From Microbispora sp. H13382 (lineage in GTDB: Bacteria > Actinomycetota > Actinomycetes > Streptosporangiales > Streptosporangiaceae), in contig NZ_JABBXA010000005.1 of assembly GCF_014161445.1 (NCBI RefSeq), positions 1 to 64,000 on the forward strand: a stretch of 64,000 nt of DNA, in the 5' to 3' direction. Positions 48,012 through 56,639 of the stretch are shown one piece after another. The first letter of the stretch is position 1. The number at the start of each line of letters is the position of its first letter. The notes under the pieces are model-generated. The model did not search any database and was not told the DNA's origin. It was given only the letters and a program-made list of their open reading frames with translations. The position numbers were made by a program, and so were the translations under genes.

Positions 48012-48988
48012 TCGAAACAGTGCTCTGCGGAGCCGTGCTCGGCCTCGGGCTCTTCCTGCTGCTGCGGGCGCTGTTCCCGCCCCGGCCCGGCCTGACCGCC
48101 CGGCTCGCCGCGCTCGACCAGGCCCGTGACGGCGAGGGCGTGCCGCGGGCGCCGCTGATCGCGCCCGAGGAGGACGTCAGCGAGTTCCGCCGCGTGCTCG
48201 GCCTGCGGCTGGCCCGGTTCTACGCGGCGCGGGGGTGGGAGGCGCGGTCCGTCAAGGCCGACCTGGCGCTTCTCGGCAAGTCCTTCGAGGGGTTCCTCGC
48301 GACCAAGCTGCTGCTCGGTGTCTCCGGCCTGCTGGCGTTCCCGATCCTCGTCGGCTGGCTCACGCTGATGGGGTGGGGCGTCTCGGTGCAGGTGCCGCTC
48401 TGGTCGGCCCTCGTCGTCTGCGTGATCTTCTTCCTGCTGCCCGACGCGCAGATCCGGCGGGACGCCGCCGTACGGCGCCGGGACTTCCGGCACGCCGTGG
48501 GCGCCTTCCTCGACCTCGTGTCGATGAACCTCGCGGGCGGGCGGGGCGTGCCCGAGGCGCTGATGATGGCGGTCGCCGTCGGCAGTCCCGTCACCACGCC
48601 CGGGGCACTGAACGGCGCCGCGTCCGTCAACGGGGCCGGGCCCGCCCCCGGCTCCAACTGGGCGATGGAGCGCATCCGCGAGGCTCTGGCCAACGCCCGG
48701 ATCGTCGGCATCACCCCCTGGCAGGCCCTCGGCCAGCTCGGCGACGAGATCAACGTGGACGAGCTGCGGGACCTGTCGGCCGCGCTCGGGCTCGTCGCCG
48801 ACGACGGCGCCAAGGTCCGCGCCTCGCTCACCGCCCGCGCCGCCACCCTGCGCCGCCGCGAACTCGCGGAGGTCGAGGGCAAGGCGGGCGAACGGTCCCA
48901 GTCGATGCTCGTCGCCCAGCTCCTGCTGTGCGCGGGTTTCGTGATCTTCCTCAGTTTTCCCGCAGCCATGAAGATGTTGGGGGCCTGA
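48008..48988 (+). CDS. tadC: Tad inner-membrane protein TadC (type II secretion F family)
   Basis: A 326-residue membrane protein: an N-terminal helix (about 2-22), two central helices (about 95-145), a GspF-like cytosolic domain (about 160-290, FLDLVSMNLAGGRGVPEALM) and a C-terminal helix (about 300-322). It pairs with TadB in the platform. The insertion around residues 195-220 (ALNGAASVNGAGPAPGSN) is a Gly/Ala/Asn-rich loop absent from typical TadC. The GTG start and TGA stop are both in overlap with neighbours, so translation of the operon is tightly coupled. Confidence 0.92.
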   Translation: MIETVLCGAVLGLGLFLLLRALFPPRPGLTARLAALDQARDGEGVPRAPLIAPEEDVSEFRRVLGLRLARFYAARGWEARSVKADLALLGKSFEGFLATKLLLGVSGLLAFPILVGWLTLMGWGVSVQVPLWSALVVCVIFFLLPDAQIRRDAAVRRRDFRHAVGAFLDLVSMNLAGGRGVPEALMMAVAVGSPVTTPGALNGAASVNGAGPAPGSNWAMERIREALANARIVGITPWQALGQLGDEINVDELRDLSAALGLVADDGAKVRASLTARAATLRRRELAEVEGKAGERSQSMLVAQLLLCAGFVIFLSFPAAMKMLGA

Positions 48989-49227
48989 TGCTCTGGTTCC
49001 ACTATTTGATCGCCGTGCTCCACGTACGGCTGGACCGCGCCAGGAACGCTCCGTCCAGGGGAGCCTCCGCGGTCGAATGGGTGATCATCACCGCCATCAT
49101 CGCCGGAGTCGCGCTCGGCCTGGCCACGCTGATCAAGCAGTTGGTCGAACAGAAGCAGTCCGACCTCCAGAACAGCTTCGGCGGTGGTGGCGGCGGCGGT
49201 GGTGCCGGCGGCGGTGGCGGCGAGTGA
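48988..49227 (+). CDS. flp: Flp-family type IVb prepilin with poly-Gly tail
   Basis: A 79-residue major pilin precursor. The 25-residue leader is basic and ends in Gly25; ASAVEW follows, with Glu30 at mature position +5, the class III prepilin signal. A hydrophobic helix (about 31-50, VIITAIIAGVALGLATLI) completes the pilin core. The last 17 residues are almost all glycine (FGGGGGGGGAGGGGGE), which is unusual for Flp pilins and could be surface-exposed on the fibre. The ATG overlaps the tadC TGA by one base. The required peptidase is not found nearby. Confidence 0.9.
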   Translation: MLWFHYLIAVLHVRLDRARNAPSRGASAVEWVIITAIIAGVALGLATLIKQLVEQKQSDLQNSFGGGGGGGGAGGGGGE

Positions 49228-49252
49228 CCGGCATGGGCGTGGCGACCCGGGT

Positions 49253-49759
49253 ATGGCGACCATGCCGGGAGTGACGAACGCGCGCGCCGCGACCCCCGCG
49301 CGGTGTGCGGAGGGCGTGCTGGCCGTCGAGGGCGGGCGGGCTTCGGGACGCCAGAGGAGCGAGCGGGGCGCCACGGTGATCGAGCTCGCCATGCTCATGC
49401 CGGTCGTGCTCGCCGTCGTGCTGCTGATCGTCCAGGTCACGCTCTGGTTCCACGGCCGCCAGGTCGCCGACGCCGCCGCGCGGGAGGGCGCGCGCATCGC
49501 CCGTGCGGGCGGCTCCGACGGCTGGCAGGAGGCGGCCGAGGGCAAGGCACGGCAGATCGTGCAGGCCATCGGGCCGCAGTTGCTGAAGAACGCCCAGGCC
49601 AAGGCCTGGGAGCAGGGCGACCAGCGCGGGGTGGAGATCACCGGCAGCGCCGTCCAGGTGGTGCCGCTGCTGCCCGAGATGACCTTCACGATCACCTCGC
49701 GCTTCGGGGGGCCCATCGAGTGCTTCCGTCCCGACGACGGCTCGGACGGCTGCGAATGA
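49253..49759 (+). CDS. TadE-like pseudopilin
   Basis: A 168-residue protein. After about 46 residues of Arg/Gly/Ala-rich leader comes RGATVIELAMLMPVVLAVVL, where cleavage after Gly would put Glu at +5 as in prepilin-like TadE proteins. The helix continues to QVTLWFHGRQVADAAAREGAR, the TadE-family hallmark. A soluble C-terminal domain follows with one Cys (IECF) and another near the end. The start is uncertain: ATG at 49253 and at 49262 both lack a clear ribosome site. The stop overlaps the next gene as ATGA. Confidence 0.85.
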   Translation: MATMPGVTNARAATPARCAEGVLAVEGGRASGRQRSERGATVIELAMLMPVVLAVVLLIVQVTLWFHGRQVADAAAREGARIARAGGSDGWQEAAEGKARQIVQAIGPQLLKNAQAKAWEQGDQRGVEITGSAVQVVPLLPEMTFTITSRFGGPIECFRPDDGSDGCE

Positions 49760-50337
49760 CCCGGACCTCGCCCGAATCCGCCCCGCCCGGCGAGCCCGGC
49801 GTGCTCGGGCCGCCCGGTGTGCCCGGCGGGTTCGGTGTGCCCGGCGGGTTCGGTGTGCCCGGCGGGTTCGGTGTGCCAGGCGGGCTCGGCATATCCGGAC
49901 CGTCCGGCGGCAGGGGCCCCGTTGGCCGGGGGCGCGCCGGCTGGGGAACGCACGCGGGGGAACGCGGGTCGATGACGGCCGAGACGGTCATGCTGGCCCC
50001 GCTCTTCCTGCTCTTCCTGCTGTTCCTCGTCGGCGCGGGCCGGATCGTGGAGGCCCAGGGCGAGGTCAACGGTGCCGCGCGGGACGCCGCCCGGGCGGCC
50101 TCCGTGCAGCGCACCGAGGCGGAGGCCGAGTCGGCCGCGAAGGAGGCCGCCGAGGCCGCGCTCTCCGGCGACTGCTCGCCGCAGGTCAGCATGTCCGGCA
50201 GTGAGTGGAAGATGGACGGCTTCGTGCGGGCGACCGTGACCTGCGAGCTCAACCTCGACTTCCTCGGCTTCGGCGCCACCAAGCAGATGTCGGGCGCCTC
50301 GGTAGTGCCGCTCGAACGGTATCGGAGGGTGCAGTGA
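49756..50337 (+). CDS. TadE/TadF-like pseudopilin with collagen-like leader
   Basis: A 193-residue protein. An unusually long leader (about 1-72) is dominated by GVPGGF repeats. RGSMTAETVMLAPLFLLFLL then gives a prepilin-like cleavage site (Gly, Glu at +5) and a membrane helix, followed by GEVNGAARDAARAAS as in TadE. The C-terminal domain has two cysteines (GDCSPQ, VTCELN), likely disulphide-bonded. The leader should be cleaved off and remain in the cytosol or membrane; an internal start nearer 49973 cannot be ruled out. Coupled to both neighbours by overlaps. Confidence 0.82.
   Translation: MTRTSPESAPPGEPGVLGPPGVPGGFGVPGGFGVPGGFGVPGGLGISGPSGGRGPVGRGRAGWGTHAGERGSMTAETVMLAPLFLLFLLFLVGAGRIVEAQGEVNGAARDAARAASVQRTEAEAESAAKEAAEAALSGDCSPQVSMSGSEWKMDGFVRATVTCELNLDFLGFGATKQMSGASVVPLERYRRVQ
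49816..49887 (+). repeat. Four 18-bp tandem repeats (GVPGGF)
   Basis: The unit ggtgtgcccggcgggttc occurs three times exactly and once with two changes, in frame. The encoded G-x-P-G-G-F series is collagen-like and lies before the prepilin cleavage site. Confidence 0.93.
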
Positions 50338-50930
50338 CCCCGCCGCGTCCGTGCCCCGGCTCTCCGGCTTCCGTCTCCCCGCGGTGTGGTCGGCGTCCGC
50401 GCGACCGCGGGACCGCTCCGCGTCGGGCCCGAGGCGCGGCGCCGTCGCCGCACACCCCCGTGGGGCCTGTGGCAGGCAGGCGTACGACGCGCGCCGCCGC
50501 AGGCGGGGGGCCGGGAGAGCGGGGCTCCATGTCGGTGTTCGTGGTCCTGTTCTCGGGGGTGGTGTTCCTGCTGGCCGGGCTGCTGGTCGACGGCGGGGCC
50601 GCCATGAACGCCCGGCTGAAGGCCGCGGACATCGCCGAGCAGGCCGCCCGCGCCGCCGCCGACCAGATCGACGTCGAGACCCTGCGGGCCACCGGTCAGG
50701 TGCGGCTGCTCGCCGACGAGAGCGCGGTGTGCGGCCCGGCCGAGGAGATCACGGCCAACCAGCAGGCCGACGGCGTACGCATGACCGAGTGCACCGTGGG
50801 CGGCGGCCAGGCGGACGTCACCGTGGCGGTGTCGGTCCACTGGAACGCCTTCTTCCTTGCCGCGCTGGGTTTCGCCGGCTCGGACATGGAGGCGGAGGCC
50901 ACGGCCGCCCCTGATCCGGGAGAGGCATGA
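50334..50930 (+). CDS. TadG-like pilus-associated membrane protein
   Basis: A 198-residue protein. About 62 Pro/Arg/Ala-rich residues precede ERGSMSVFVVLFSGVVFLLAGLLVDGG, a membrane helix of the Flp-associated TadG type (the N-terminal Flp-assembly region with DGG after the helix). ARLKAADIAEQAARAAADQID follows, as in TadE/TadG. A beta-rich domain has two cysteines (AVCGPAE and TECTVG). The GTG start and the stop overlap the neighbours (GTGA, ATGA). The long VWA part of Gram-negative TadG is absent, so the protein is short for that family. Confidence 0.8.
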   Translation: MTPPRPCPGSPASVSPRCGRRPRDRGTAPRRARGAAPSPHTPVGPVAGRRTTRAAAGGGPGERGSMSVFVVLFSGVVFLLAGLLVDGGAAMNARLKAADIAEQAARAAADQIDVETLRATGQVRLLADESAVCGPAEEITANQQADGVRMTECTVGGGQADVTVAVSVHWNAFFLAALGFAGSDMEAEATAAPDPGEA

Positions 50931-53900
50931 CAGGGACGCGGCCGCCGGGCGGGCGGCGGGAGGAGTTCCTCCGCGAGACCCAGCGGGGGCCCGAACGCGA
51001 GACCCAGCGGGGGCCCGAACGCGAGGTACAGCGGGGGCCCGAGCGCGAGGTTCAGCGGAGTCAGGGGCGCGACGTGCGGCGAGGGTTCGAGCGCGAAACG
51101 CAACGGCCTTCTGGACGCGAGGCGCGGCGGGGGTTCGAGCGCGAAGCGCAGCGGGGTTCCGGCACCGAGGCCCCGGCGGGTGGCACGCCCGGGCGGGGCC
51201 CCCGCCCGCGCCCGGAGGGCCTGCCGTCCGTGCTGGGGCCGCAGCGGGCGCCCGAGCACTGGCACGACGACCGGCCCGTACGGCTGCGCACCCGGCGTAC
51301 GGCCGGGGACGTCCTCGCCGGCCTCGGGGCCCTGGTCGCGCTGGTGGGTCTGGTGGGCGGCGTGCCGTACGCGCTGCTCCGGCTGGCCGGTCCGCCCATC
51401 AGCGGCGATCTGCTGAACGCGGACCTGTTCACCAGTCAGGTCGGCCCCGATACGATCATCGCGATCCTGATCCTCCTGGTGTGGCTGGCCTGGCTGCAGC
51501 TGTTCCTGTGCGTGGTCGTCGAGGTCTACGCGGGGCTGCGGCGGGTCGGCATGCCGGCCCGGGTGCCGCTGTCGGGGGGCACCCAGGCGCTCGCGAACCG
51601 CCTGGTCTCCGCCGTGCTGCTGCTGTTCACCGCGGCCGCCGTGGCGGTGCCCATCGCCCGCGCGGGCGCCCCGGCCCCGATCCGGCCGCAGGTCGCGGCG
51701 TTGTCGGCGCCGGTGCCGCAGGCCGAGGCGGAGCGTCCGGCCCTGCACGCGAGGGAGGTCAAGAAGGTCTACGTGGTGCAGCCTCCGCACGGACGCCACC
51801 ACGAGAGCCTGTGGGAGATCGCGGAGAAGTGCCTGGGCGACGGGCGCCGCTATCCGGAGATCTACCGGCTCAACCAGCACAAGGAGCAGCCCGACGGCAG
51901 CCGGCTGCACATGGCCGACCTCATCCGTCCCGGCTGGGTGCTCGACATGCCGGACGACGCCAGGAACGTCCACGTCGTGCCGGTCGACGACGACCGGCCG
52001 GAGATCCTGAAGGAGCACCGCCACGCGCCGGCCGAGCTCGACGGCGACACCCGGTACGCCGGGGGAGGGGCGACCGGCGGCGGCCACGCCGACCAGGGCG
52101 CGGCCGAGGACCGGCGCACGACGCCGGACTCGCGTCCCACCGCCGGTTCGCACACCGGGAGCACGGCGGACGCCACGGCGGACGGCCAGGCGGGCGGTGA
52201 CGCGGACACCACACGGCCCGACCAGGGGCAGGGCGACCCCACCGCCCGGCCGGGGGACGCGGGCCACGAGCGGGGCAGGGCGACGCCCGAGCCGAGCAAA
52301 CCGGGGATCGTGCTGCCGCCGCCCGCGATGCCGCAGGACACCCCGTCGGAGCGCGCCGGCCGGGCCGGCGACGCGACGGACACGCCCGCCACCGCTCGGT
52401 CGGCGCCGACGCCGCGTCCGGTCGGCACGACCACCGCCCAGCCCGCCGGGGTGGCCGAGACGGCGCGGGAGGCACCTCCCACGGCGCAGCCGCCGGCGCA
52501 CGGGCGGCCCACGGCGGAGGTCACGACCTCGGGTGGGCATGCCGCCGGGCAGCCGTCCGCTGAGCCCTCCACCGCCCAGGCCAGGGCGGGCCACGCCGCC
52601 GGGCAGCCGTCCACACAGCCGTCCACGCGGCCCTCCGCGGCGCCGTCCGTGCCGTCGTCGGACACGGGCGGTCACCTGACCGCCGACGAGGAGCCCGGAG
52701 AGCGGCAGGGCGGGCCGGTCCTCGCCGACTACCTGGCGGCGTCGTCGCTGGCGGCGGCGGGGCTGCTGGCCCTGCTCGGCCGCAGGCGGCGGGAGCAGCT
52801 GTGGCGCCGGGCCTTCGGACGGCGCATCGCCCGGCCACGAGGGGACGCCGCCGAGGCCGAGGTCGCGATCCGTCTGGGTGCCGACGCCCCCGGCAGCCGG
52901 ATGCTCGACATCGGCCTGCGCCTGCTCGGCCGCCTGCTGGCCGACGCCGGCCGGCGCCCTCCGACGATCTACGCCGTCCACCTGTCCAACCGCGGCCTCG
53001 ACCTGTGGATCCACCCGGCGGAGCAGGACGCGCCCGAGCCGTGGGAGTCCTGCGACGACGGGCAGGTCTGGCGTCTTCCGGCCCACGAGGGACGCCGCAT
53101 CGACGAGCACACGCTGGCCGGGGTGCCCGCGCCCTATCCCGGGCTGGTCTCGCTCGGCACCGGGCAGGGCGGCCGGGTGCTGGTCGACCTGGAGGCCGCG
53201 CACGGGGTCATCGCGATCACCGGGGCGCACACCGTCGCCGCTCTGTCGGCGCTCGCGGTCGAACTGGCGACCAACCGGTGGTCCGACCAGATGCGCATCA
53301 CGCTCGTCGGCTTCGGCGAGGAGCTGACCCTGCTCGCGCCCGAGCGGATCAGGACGGCGGGCAGCCTGGCCGCGGTGCTGCCGGAGTTCGAGGAGCGTGC
53401 CCGGTACGACGGCGACGTGCTGACCGGCCGCGTCCACAGCCGGGTGGCCGACCCCGCCCACACCCCGCATTACCTCCTGTCGGCCATCCGCCCCGACGAG
53501 GACGAGGCGCGTCGCCTGGCGCTGCTCGGCAAGGGCAGGCGTACGGCCTGCGGCTTCGTGATCGCGGGCGAGGTGCCGCACGCCACCTGGACGTGGGAGG
53601 TCACCGACGACGGCCGGGCCCGGGTGGACGCGCTGAGCCTGGACATCGAGGCCCACCTGCTGCCGCGGCGGCACTACGACGCCGTGGTCGGCCTGTTCGA
53701 CACGACCCGGCAGCAGGAGGGCGAGCCGCTCACCCCGCTCACCGAGCGGTTGAGCGAGGAGCCGCCCTCCATCGAGGTCCGCGTCCTCGGCCCGATCGAG
53801 ATCAGTCCGGTGAACCCGCTCGAAGAGGGCCGGGCGGCCCTCGCCCACGAACTCGTCGTCTACCTGGCCACCCACCCGGACGGGGTCCACCCGGCCGTAC

Positions 53901-54598
53901 TGGCCGGCGTGCTGTGGCCGCGCGGCGTGCAGCTCGCGGTGCGCGACGCCACGATCGCGCGGGTCGCCGAGTGGCTCGGGCGCGACTCCGAGGGCCGCCC
54001 TCACCTCTTCCTCGACCGGTCCGGGCGGTTGCGGCTCGGGCCGGAGATCCGTACGGACTGGCGGCTCTTCCAGGACCTCGTACGGCAGGCCGGCGAGTGG
54101 GCCGAGACCGCCGCACCCGGCGGCGCCGGATCCGGCACGGCCACGCTCGGCGCCGGTGACGTGGAGGCCGGCCTGCTGGAGCGTGCGCTGAAGCTGGTGC
54201 GCGGCCCGCTGCTGAACGGCAGGCCGCCGGACCGGTACGCCTGGCTGGCGGCCGACCCCCTGGAGTACGACGTGACGGCCTGGGTGGCGGACGCCGCCCA
54301 CGCGCTGTGCGAGATCAGGCTGGCCCGCCACGACCCGCACGGCGCGGTGGCGGCGGCCCGGGCCGGGCTGCTGCTCGCGGCCGACGACGAGGGGCTGTGG
54401 CGCGACCTGCTCCGGGCGGCGCACGCCACGGGGGAGCCCGTCCGGCTGCGGGCGGTCGTCGACGGCCTGCTGCGCCGCGCAACCTCGCACCCGTACGGCG
54501 GCGGGATGGCGCCGGAGACGGAGGCGCTCATCGACGAGCTGTTGCCCGACTGGCGCCGCACCGTCTCCCCGGACCTCAGAACCTCACGTCTCGCCTGA
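50927..54598 (+). CDS. LysM-domain transmembrane protein with C-terminal BTAD-type regulator domain
   Basis: A 1223-residue protein of the Tad operon. Residues 16-79 are eight Arg/Glu-rich 8-residue repeats. Three membrane helices (about 126-150, 180-203, 224-247) precede a LysM domain (about 283-343, HESLWEIAEKCLGDG, YPEIYRLN, DLIRPGWVL). A long Thr/Pro/Ala-rich tract (about 375-590), another hydrophobic helix (about 603-620) and an ATP-free central domain follow. The C-terminal 280 residues hold a winged-helix SARP-like part (VRVLGPIEI) and a BTAD TPR domain. LysM domains bind peptidoglycan; BTAD domains occur in transcription activators. It may link wall sensing to pilus gene control. Confidence 0.87.
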   Translation: MTGTRPPGGRREEFLRETQRGPERETQRGPEREVQRGPEREVQRSQGRDVRRGFERETQRPSGREARRGFEREAQRGSGTEAPAGGTPGRGPRPRPEGLPSVLGPQRAPEHWHDDRPVRLRTRRTAGDVLAGLGALVALVGLVGGVPYALLRLAGPPISGDLLNADLFTSQVGPDTIIAILILLVWLAWLQLFLCVVVEVYAGLRRVGMPARVPLSGGTQALANRLVSAVLLLFTAAAVAVPIARAGAPAPIRPQVAALSAPVPQAEAERPALHAREVKKVYVVQPPHGRHHESLWEIAEKCLGDGRRYPEIYRLNQHKEQPDGSRLHMADLIRPGWVLDMPDDARNVHVVPVDDDRPEILKEHRHAPAELDGDTRYAGGGATGGGHADQGAAEDRRTTPDSRPTAGSHTGSTADATADGQAGGDADTTRPDQGQGDPTARPGDAGHERGRATPEPSKPGIVLPPPAMPQDTPSERAGRAGDATDTPATARSAPTPRPVGTTTAQPAGVAETAREAPPTAQPPAHGRPTAEVTTSGGHAAGQPSAEPSTAQARAGHAAGQPSTQPSTRPSAAPSVPSSDTGGHLTADEEPGERQGGPVLADYLAASSLAAAGLLALLGRRRREQLWRRAFGRRIARPRGDAAEAEVAIRLGADAPGSRMLDIGLRLLGRLLADAGRRPPTIYAVHLSNRGLDLWIHPAEQDAPEPWESCDDGQVWRLPAHEGRRIDEHTLAGVPAPYPGLVSLGTGQGGRVLVDLEAAHGVIAITGAHTVAALSALAVELATNRWSDQMRITLVGFGEELTLLAPERIRTAGSLAAVLPEFEERARYDGDVLTGRVHSRVADPAHTPHYLLSAIRPDEDEARRLALLGKGRRTACGFVIAGEVPHATWTWEVTDDGRARVDALSLDIEAHLLPRRHYDAVVGLFDTTRQQEGEPLTPLTERLSEEPPSIEVRVLGPIEISPVNPLEEGRAALAHELVVYLATHPDGVHPAVLAGVLWPRGVQLAVRDATIARVAEWLGRDSEGRPHLFLDRSGRLRLGPEIRTDWRLFQDLVRQAGEWAETAAPGGAGSGTATLGAGDVEAGLLERALKLVRGPLLNGRPPDRYAWLAADPLEYDVTAWVADAAHALCEIRLARHDPHGAVAAARAGLLLAADDEGLWRDLLRAAHATGEPVRLRAVVDGLLRRATSHPYGGGMAPETEALIDELLPDWRRTVSPDLRTSRLA
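50972..51163 (+). repeat. Eight degenerate 24-bp tandem repeats
   Basis: 24-bp units of the type cgcgagacccagcgggggcc plus gaa encode RETQRGPE, REVQRGPE, RDVRRGFE and similar octapeptides. The first three are nearly identical, later ones drift. They lie in the cytosolic N-terminus of the LysM-BTAD protein. Confidence 0.92.
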
Positions 54599-54741
54599 TC
54601 GGAGCCCCAATGCCCGGGACGTCACCCTCCGAATCATGCCGATCGGCGCATAGCGCTGGCTCGTCGGCGACGGCCCTTTCTAGGGTGGCAGCGACGGGGG
54701 CGGCAGCGGCGGGGGATCGCGTACTGCGGAGGACCCCGTTG

Positions 54742-55431
54742 ATGCGTCCAGGACTCGCCACGGCGGCGGCCGCGCTGCTCGCCCCGGCCCGCGCGCTGCT
54801 TCTGCCGGCCTGCGTGCTGCTTCTGTCGGCGTGCGCCCCGCCGGACGCGGACCGCGGCTTCACCCCCGGTGGCGGCGCCGAGCCGGCCGCGGCGACGGCG
54901 CCCGGGACGCCCGCCCGCCCGCCGGGGACCGAGGCGATCACGGCGGCGTCCGGGCTGACCGTCGAGATCGAGTGGCCGGACGAGCCCGACCCGGTGCGAT
55001 CGGCCGTGATCAAGGCGTTCGCCCGTGACTTCACGGCCCAGTGGCGGGCCGTCGGCACCTCCGGCGGCGACCGCTCGTACGTGAAGGGCATCGATGCCGA
55101 GTCGTCCGCCTACCAGGACGCCGTCACCTGGGTGCGCGGATTCCTCGACGACAGGCAGTCCGCCCGGGGCGTCGCCAAGCTCTACGCCCTGCGGGTGCCC
55201 GCGCTGATGGGACGCGGAGCGGAGGCCTACGGCTGCGTCGACCTGACCGGCGTGCGGCTGACCGACCAGGAGGGCACCGCGCTGGCCCGTCAGCCCGCCT
55301 GGCTGAAACGCCCGCGCGCGGTCTACCTGCAGACCGCCGGCCTGGGGCGCGGCGACGACGGCGTCTGGCGGATCCGGCTCTACCGCCACGCGGACTACCC
55401 GGACGAGCTCGCGAAGGAGTGCCAGCGATGA
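54742..55431 (+). CDS. Putative lipoprotein after the Tad operon
   Basis: A 229-residue exported protein. The signal peptide ends in the lipobox LSAC (28-31), so Cys31 should be acylated and anchor it to the outer face of the membrane. A Pro/Ala/Thr-rich linker is followed by a compact domain (about 75-229) with EIEWPDEPDPVRSAVIKAF and LYALRVPALMGRGAEAYGC. ATG at 54742 is chosen because GCGGAGGA lies 8 bases upstream. It overlaps the next exported-protein gene as ATGA. The family is not recognised; partnership with the downstream protein or the Tad pilus is plausible. Confidence 0.8.
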   Translation: MRPGLATAAAALLAPARALLLPACVLLLSACAPPDADRGFTPGGGAEPAAATAPGTPARPPGTEAITAASGLTVEIEWPDEPDPVRSAVIKAFARDFTAQWRAVGTSGGDRSYVKGIDAESSAYQDAVTWVRGFLDDRQSARGVAKLYALRVPALMGRGAEAYGCVDLTGVRLTDQEGTALARQPAWLKRPRAVYLQTAGLGRGDDGVWRIRLYRHADYPDELAKECQR

Positions 55432-56402
55432 GCAGCAGAACGACGATCGCGGTGACGTCCCTGCTGGCCTGCGGCATGCTCACGGTGTGCGTGCCCCCGG
55501 CCGCCGCCGACGACCCGGACGGGAAGCCGCACGGCGAGGCGTTCCAGTACGGCAACACCGCCGGGGTCAGGCTGACCAACTCCAAGATCGGCCTGTCCGG
55601 CAACGGGCTCGGCGGCAAGAGCGACGGCTACCGGATGCCCCGCCCCTGCTGGTACGAGCCGAACTCGTCGGCCGACGACATGCGCAACCTCCAGGCCCAG
55701 CAGAAGAAGCAGGCGGTGGAGGCGGGGCTGGACTACGACGTGAACCTGGACAAGTTCGGCGACAAGATCGGAGAGAAGGGCAAGTGGTGGGGCGTCGCCT
55801 ACGACGCCGGCAACCCGGACGGGCCGGCGTGCGCCGCCGGGCTGGAGCCGCTCGTCTGGGTGCCCGAGGGGACCACCCCCGCCGGGGGCATCACGCTGGA
55901 ACAGCTCATGCAGATCGCCCGGGCCGCGCTGACCGTGCCGGAGCCGAAGATCAAACTGAGTCCGGACGTCAAGAGCTACGTCAACCTGGGGACCTGGGTG
56001 TGGCTGGACGGAGCCGAGGCGGCGCCCCGGTCCGTCACCGCCACGCTGCCGGGGGTCATGTCCGCCACCGTCACGGCGACGCCGGACCACCTCGTGATCA
56101 AATCCGGTACCGGCGCCGACCGCGCCGAGGTGTACGACAAGGGATGCGGCGCCACCGGCAAGCCGTACGTGAAGGGCGCCGACAAGGAGGGCGAGGGCAA
56201 ACCCGAGTGCGGCGTCGTCTACCTGCACTCCTCCGTCGACCAGCCGGGCAAGGTCTACACGCTGACCGTGACGAGCGTCTGGAACGTCGTCGGCAACGGG
56301 AACCAGGGCGGCCAGGCCGTCCCGTTCGCCTACGACCCGATCCAGGTCTCGGCCACCAGGGACGTGCCCGTCGGCGAGGTCCAGAGCATCGTCAAGAACT
56401 GA
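55428..56402 (+). CDS. Secreted protein of unknown function
   Basis: A 324-residue protein with a Sec signal peptide (about 1-27, ending VPPAAA before DDPDG). The mature part has several cysteines (in RPCWYEP, PACAAGL, KGCGATG, PECGVVY), fitting disulphides outside the cell. A central YVNLGTWVWLDGA and later VTATLPGVMSATVTA and YTLTVTSVWNVVGNGN suggest Ig-like beta folds. It is translationally coupled to the lipoprotein gene (ATGA), so the two likely act together at the cell surface. Similar lipoprotein-secreted pairs occur behind Tad genes in actinomycetes. No catalytic motif is visible. Confidence 0.78.
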   Translation: MSSRTTIAVTSLLACGMLTVCVPPAAADDPDGKPHGEAFQYGNTAGVRLTNSKIGLSGNGLGGKSDGYRMPRPCWYEPNSSADDMRNLQAQQKKQAVEAGLDYDVNLDKFGDKIGEKGKWWGVAYDAGNPDGPACAAGLEPLVWVPEGTTPAGGITLEQLMQIARAALTVPEPKIKLSPDVKSYVNLGTWVWLDGAEAAPRSVTATLPGVMSATVTATPDHLVIKSGTGADRAEVYDKGCGATGKPYVKGADKEGEGKPECGVVYLHSSVDQPGKVYTLTVTSVWNVVGNGNQGGQAVPFAYDPIQVSATRDVPVGEVQSIVKN

Positions 56403-56462
56403 CTCCCCGGGACTCCCCGGAGGACTCCCCGGGACTCCCCGGAGGACTCCCCGGGACTCCCC
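56401..56462. repeat. 22-bp tandem repeat, 2.8 copies
   Basis: The unit gactccccgggactccccg followed by gag is present twice exactly and then in part, beginning at the last codon of the secreted-protein gene. It may form slipped hairpins and act in transcript ending; no proof. Confidence 0.85.
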
Positions 56463-56639
56463 GCCACGGTGGCGTCCGCGTCGCGGGCGTACGCGCCGCG
56501 GCTGGGTGTGGGGAGCCGGGTGTAGGGAGATCGGCGGAACGCCGGTCGTCCCCGCGGGGGACGACCCGCCGGGACGTCCCTGCCTACTCTCCGTGCCGGT
56601 CCCGCCCGACAGGGGGCGGGCCGGACACGAGGAGTTGCC

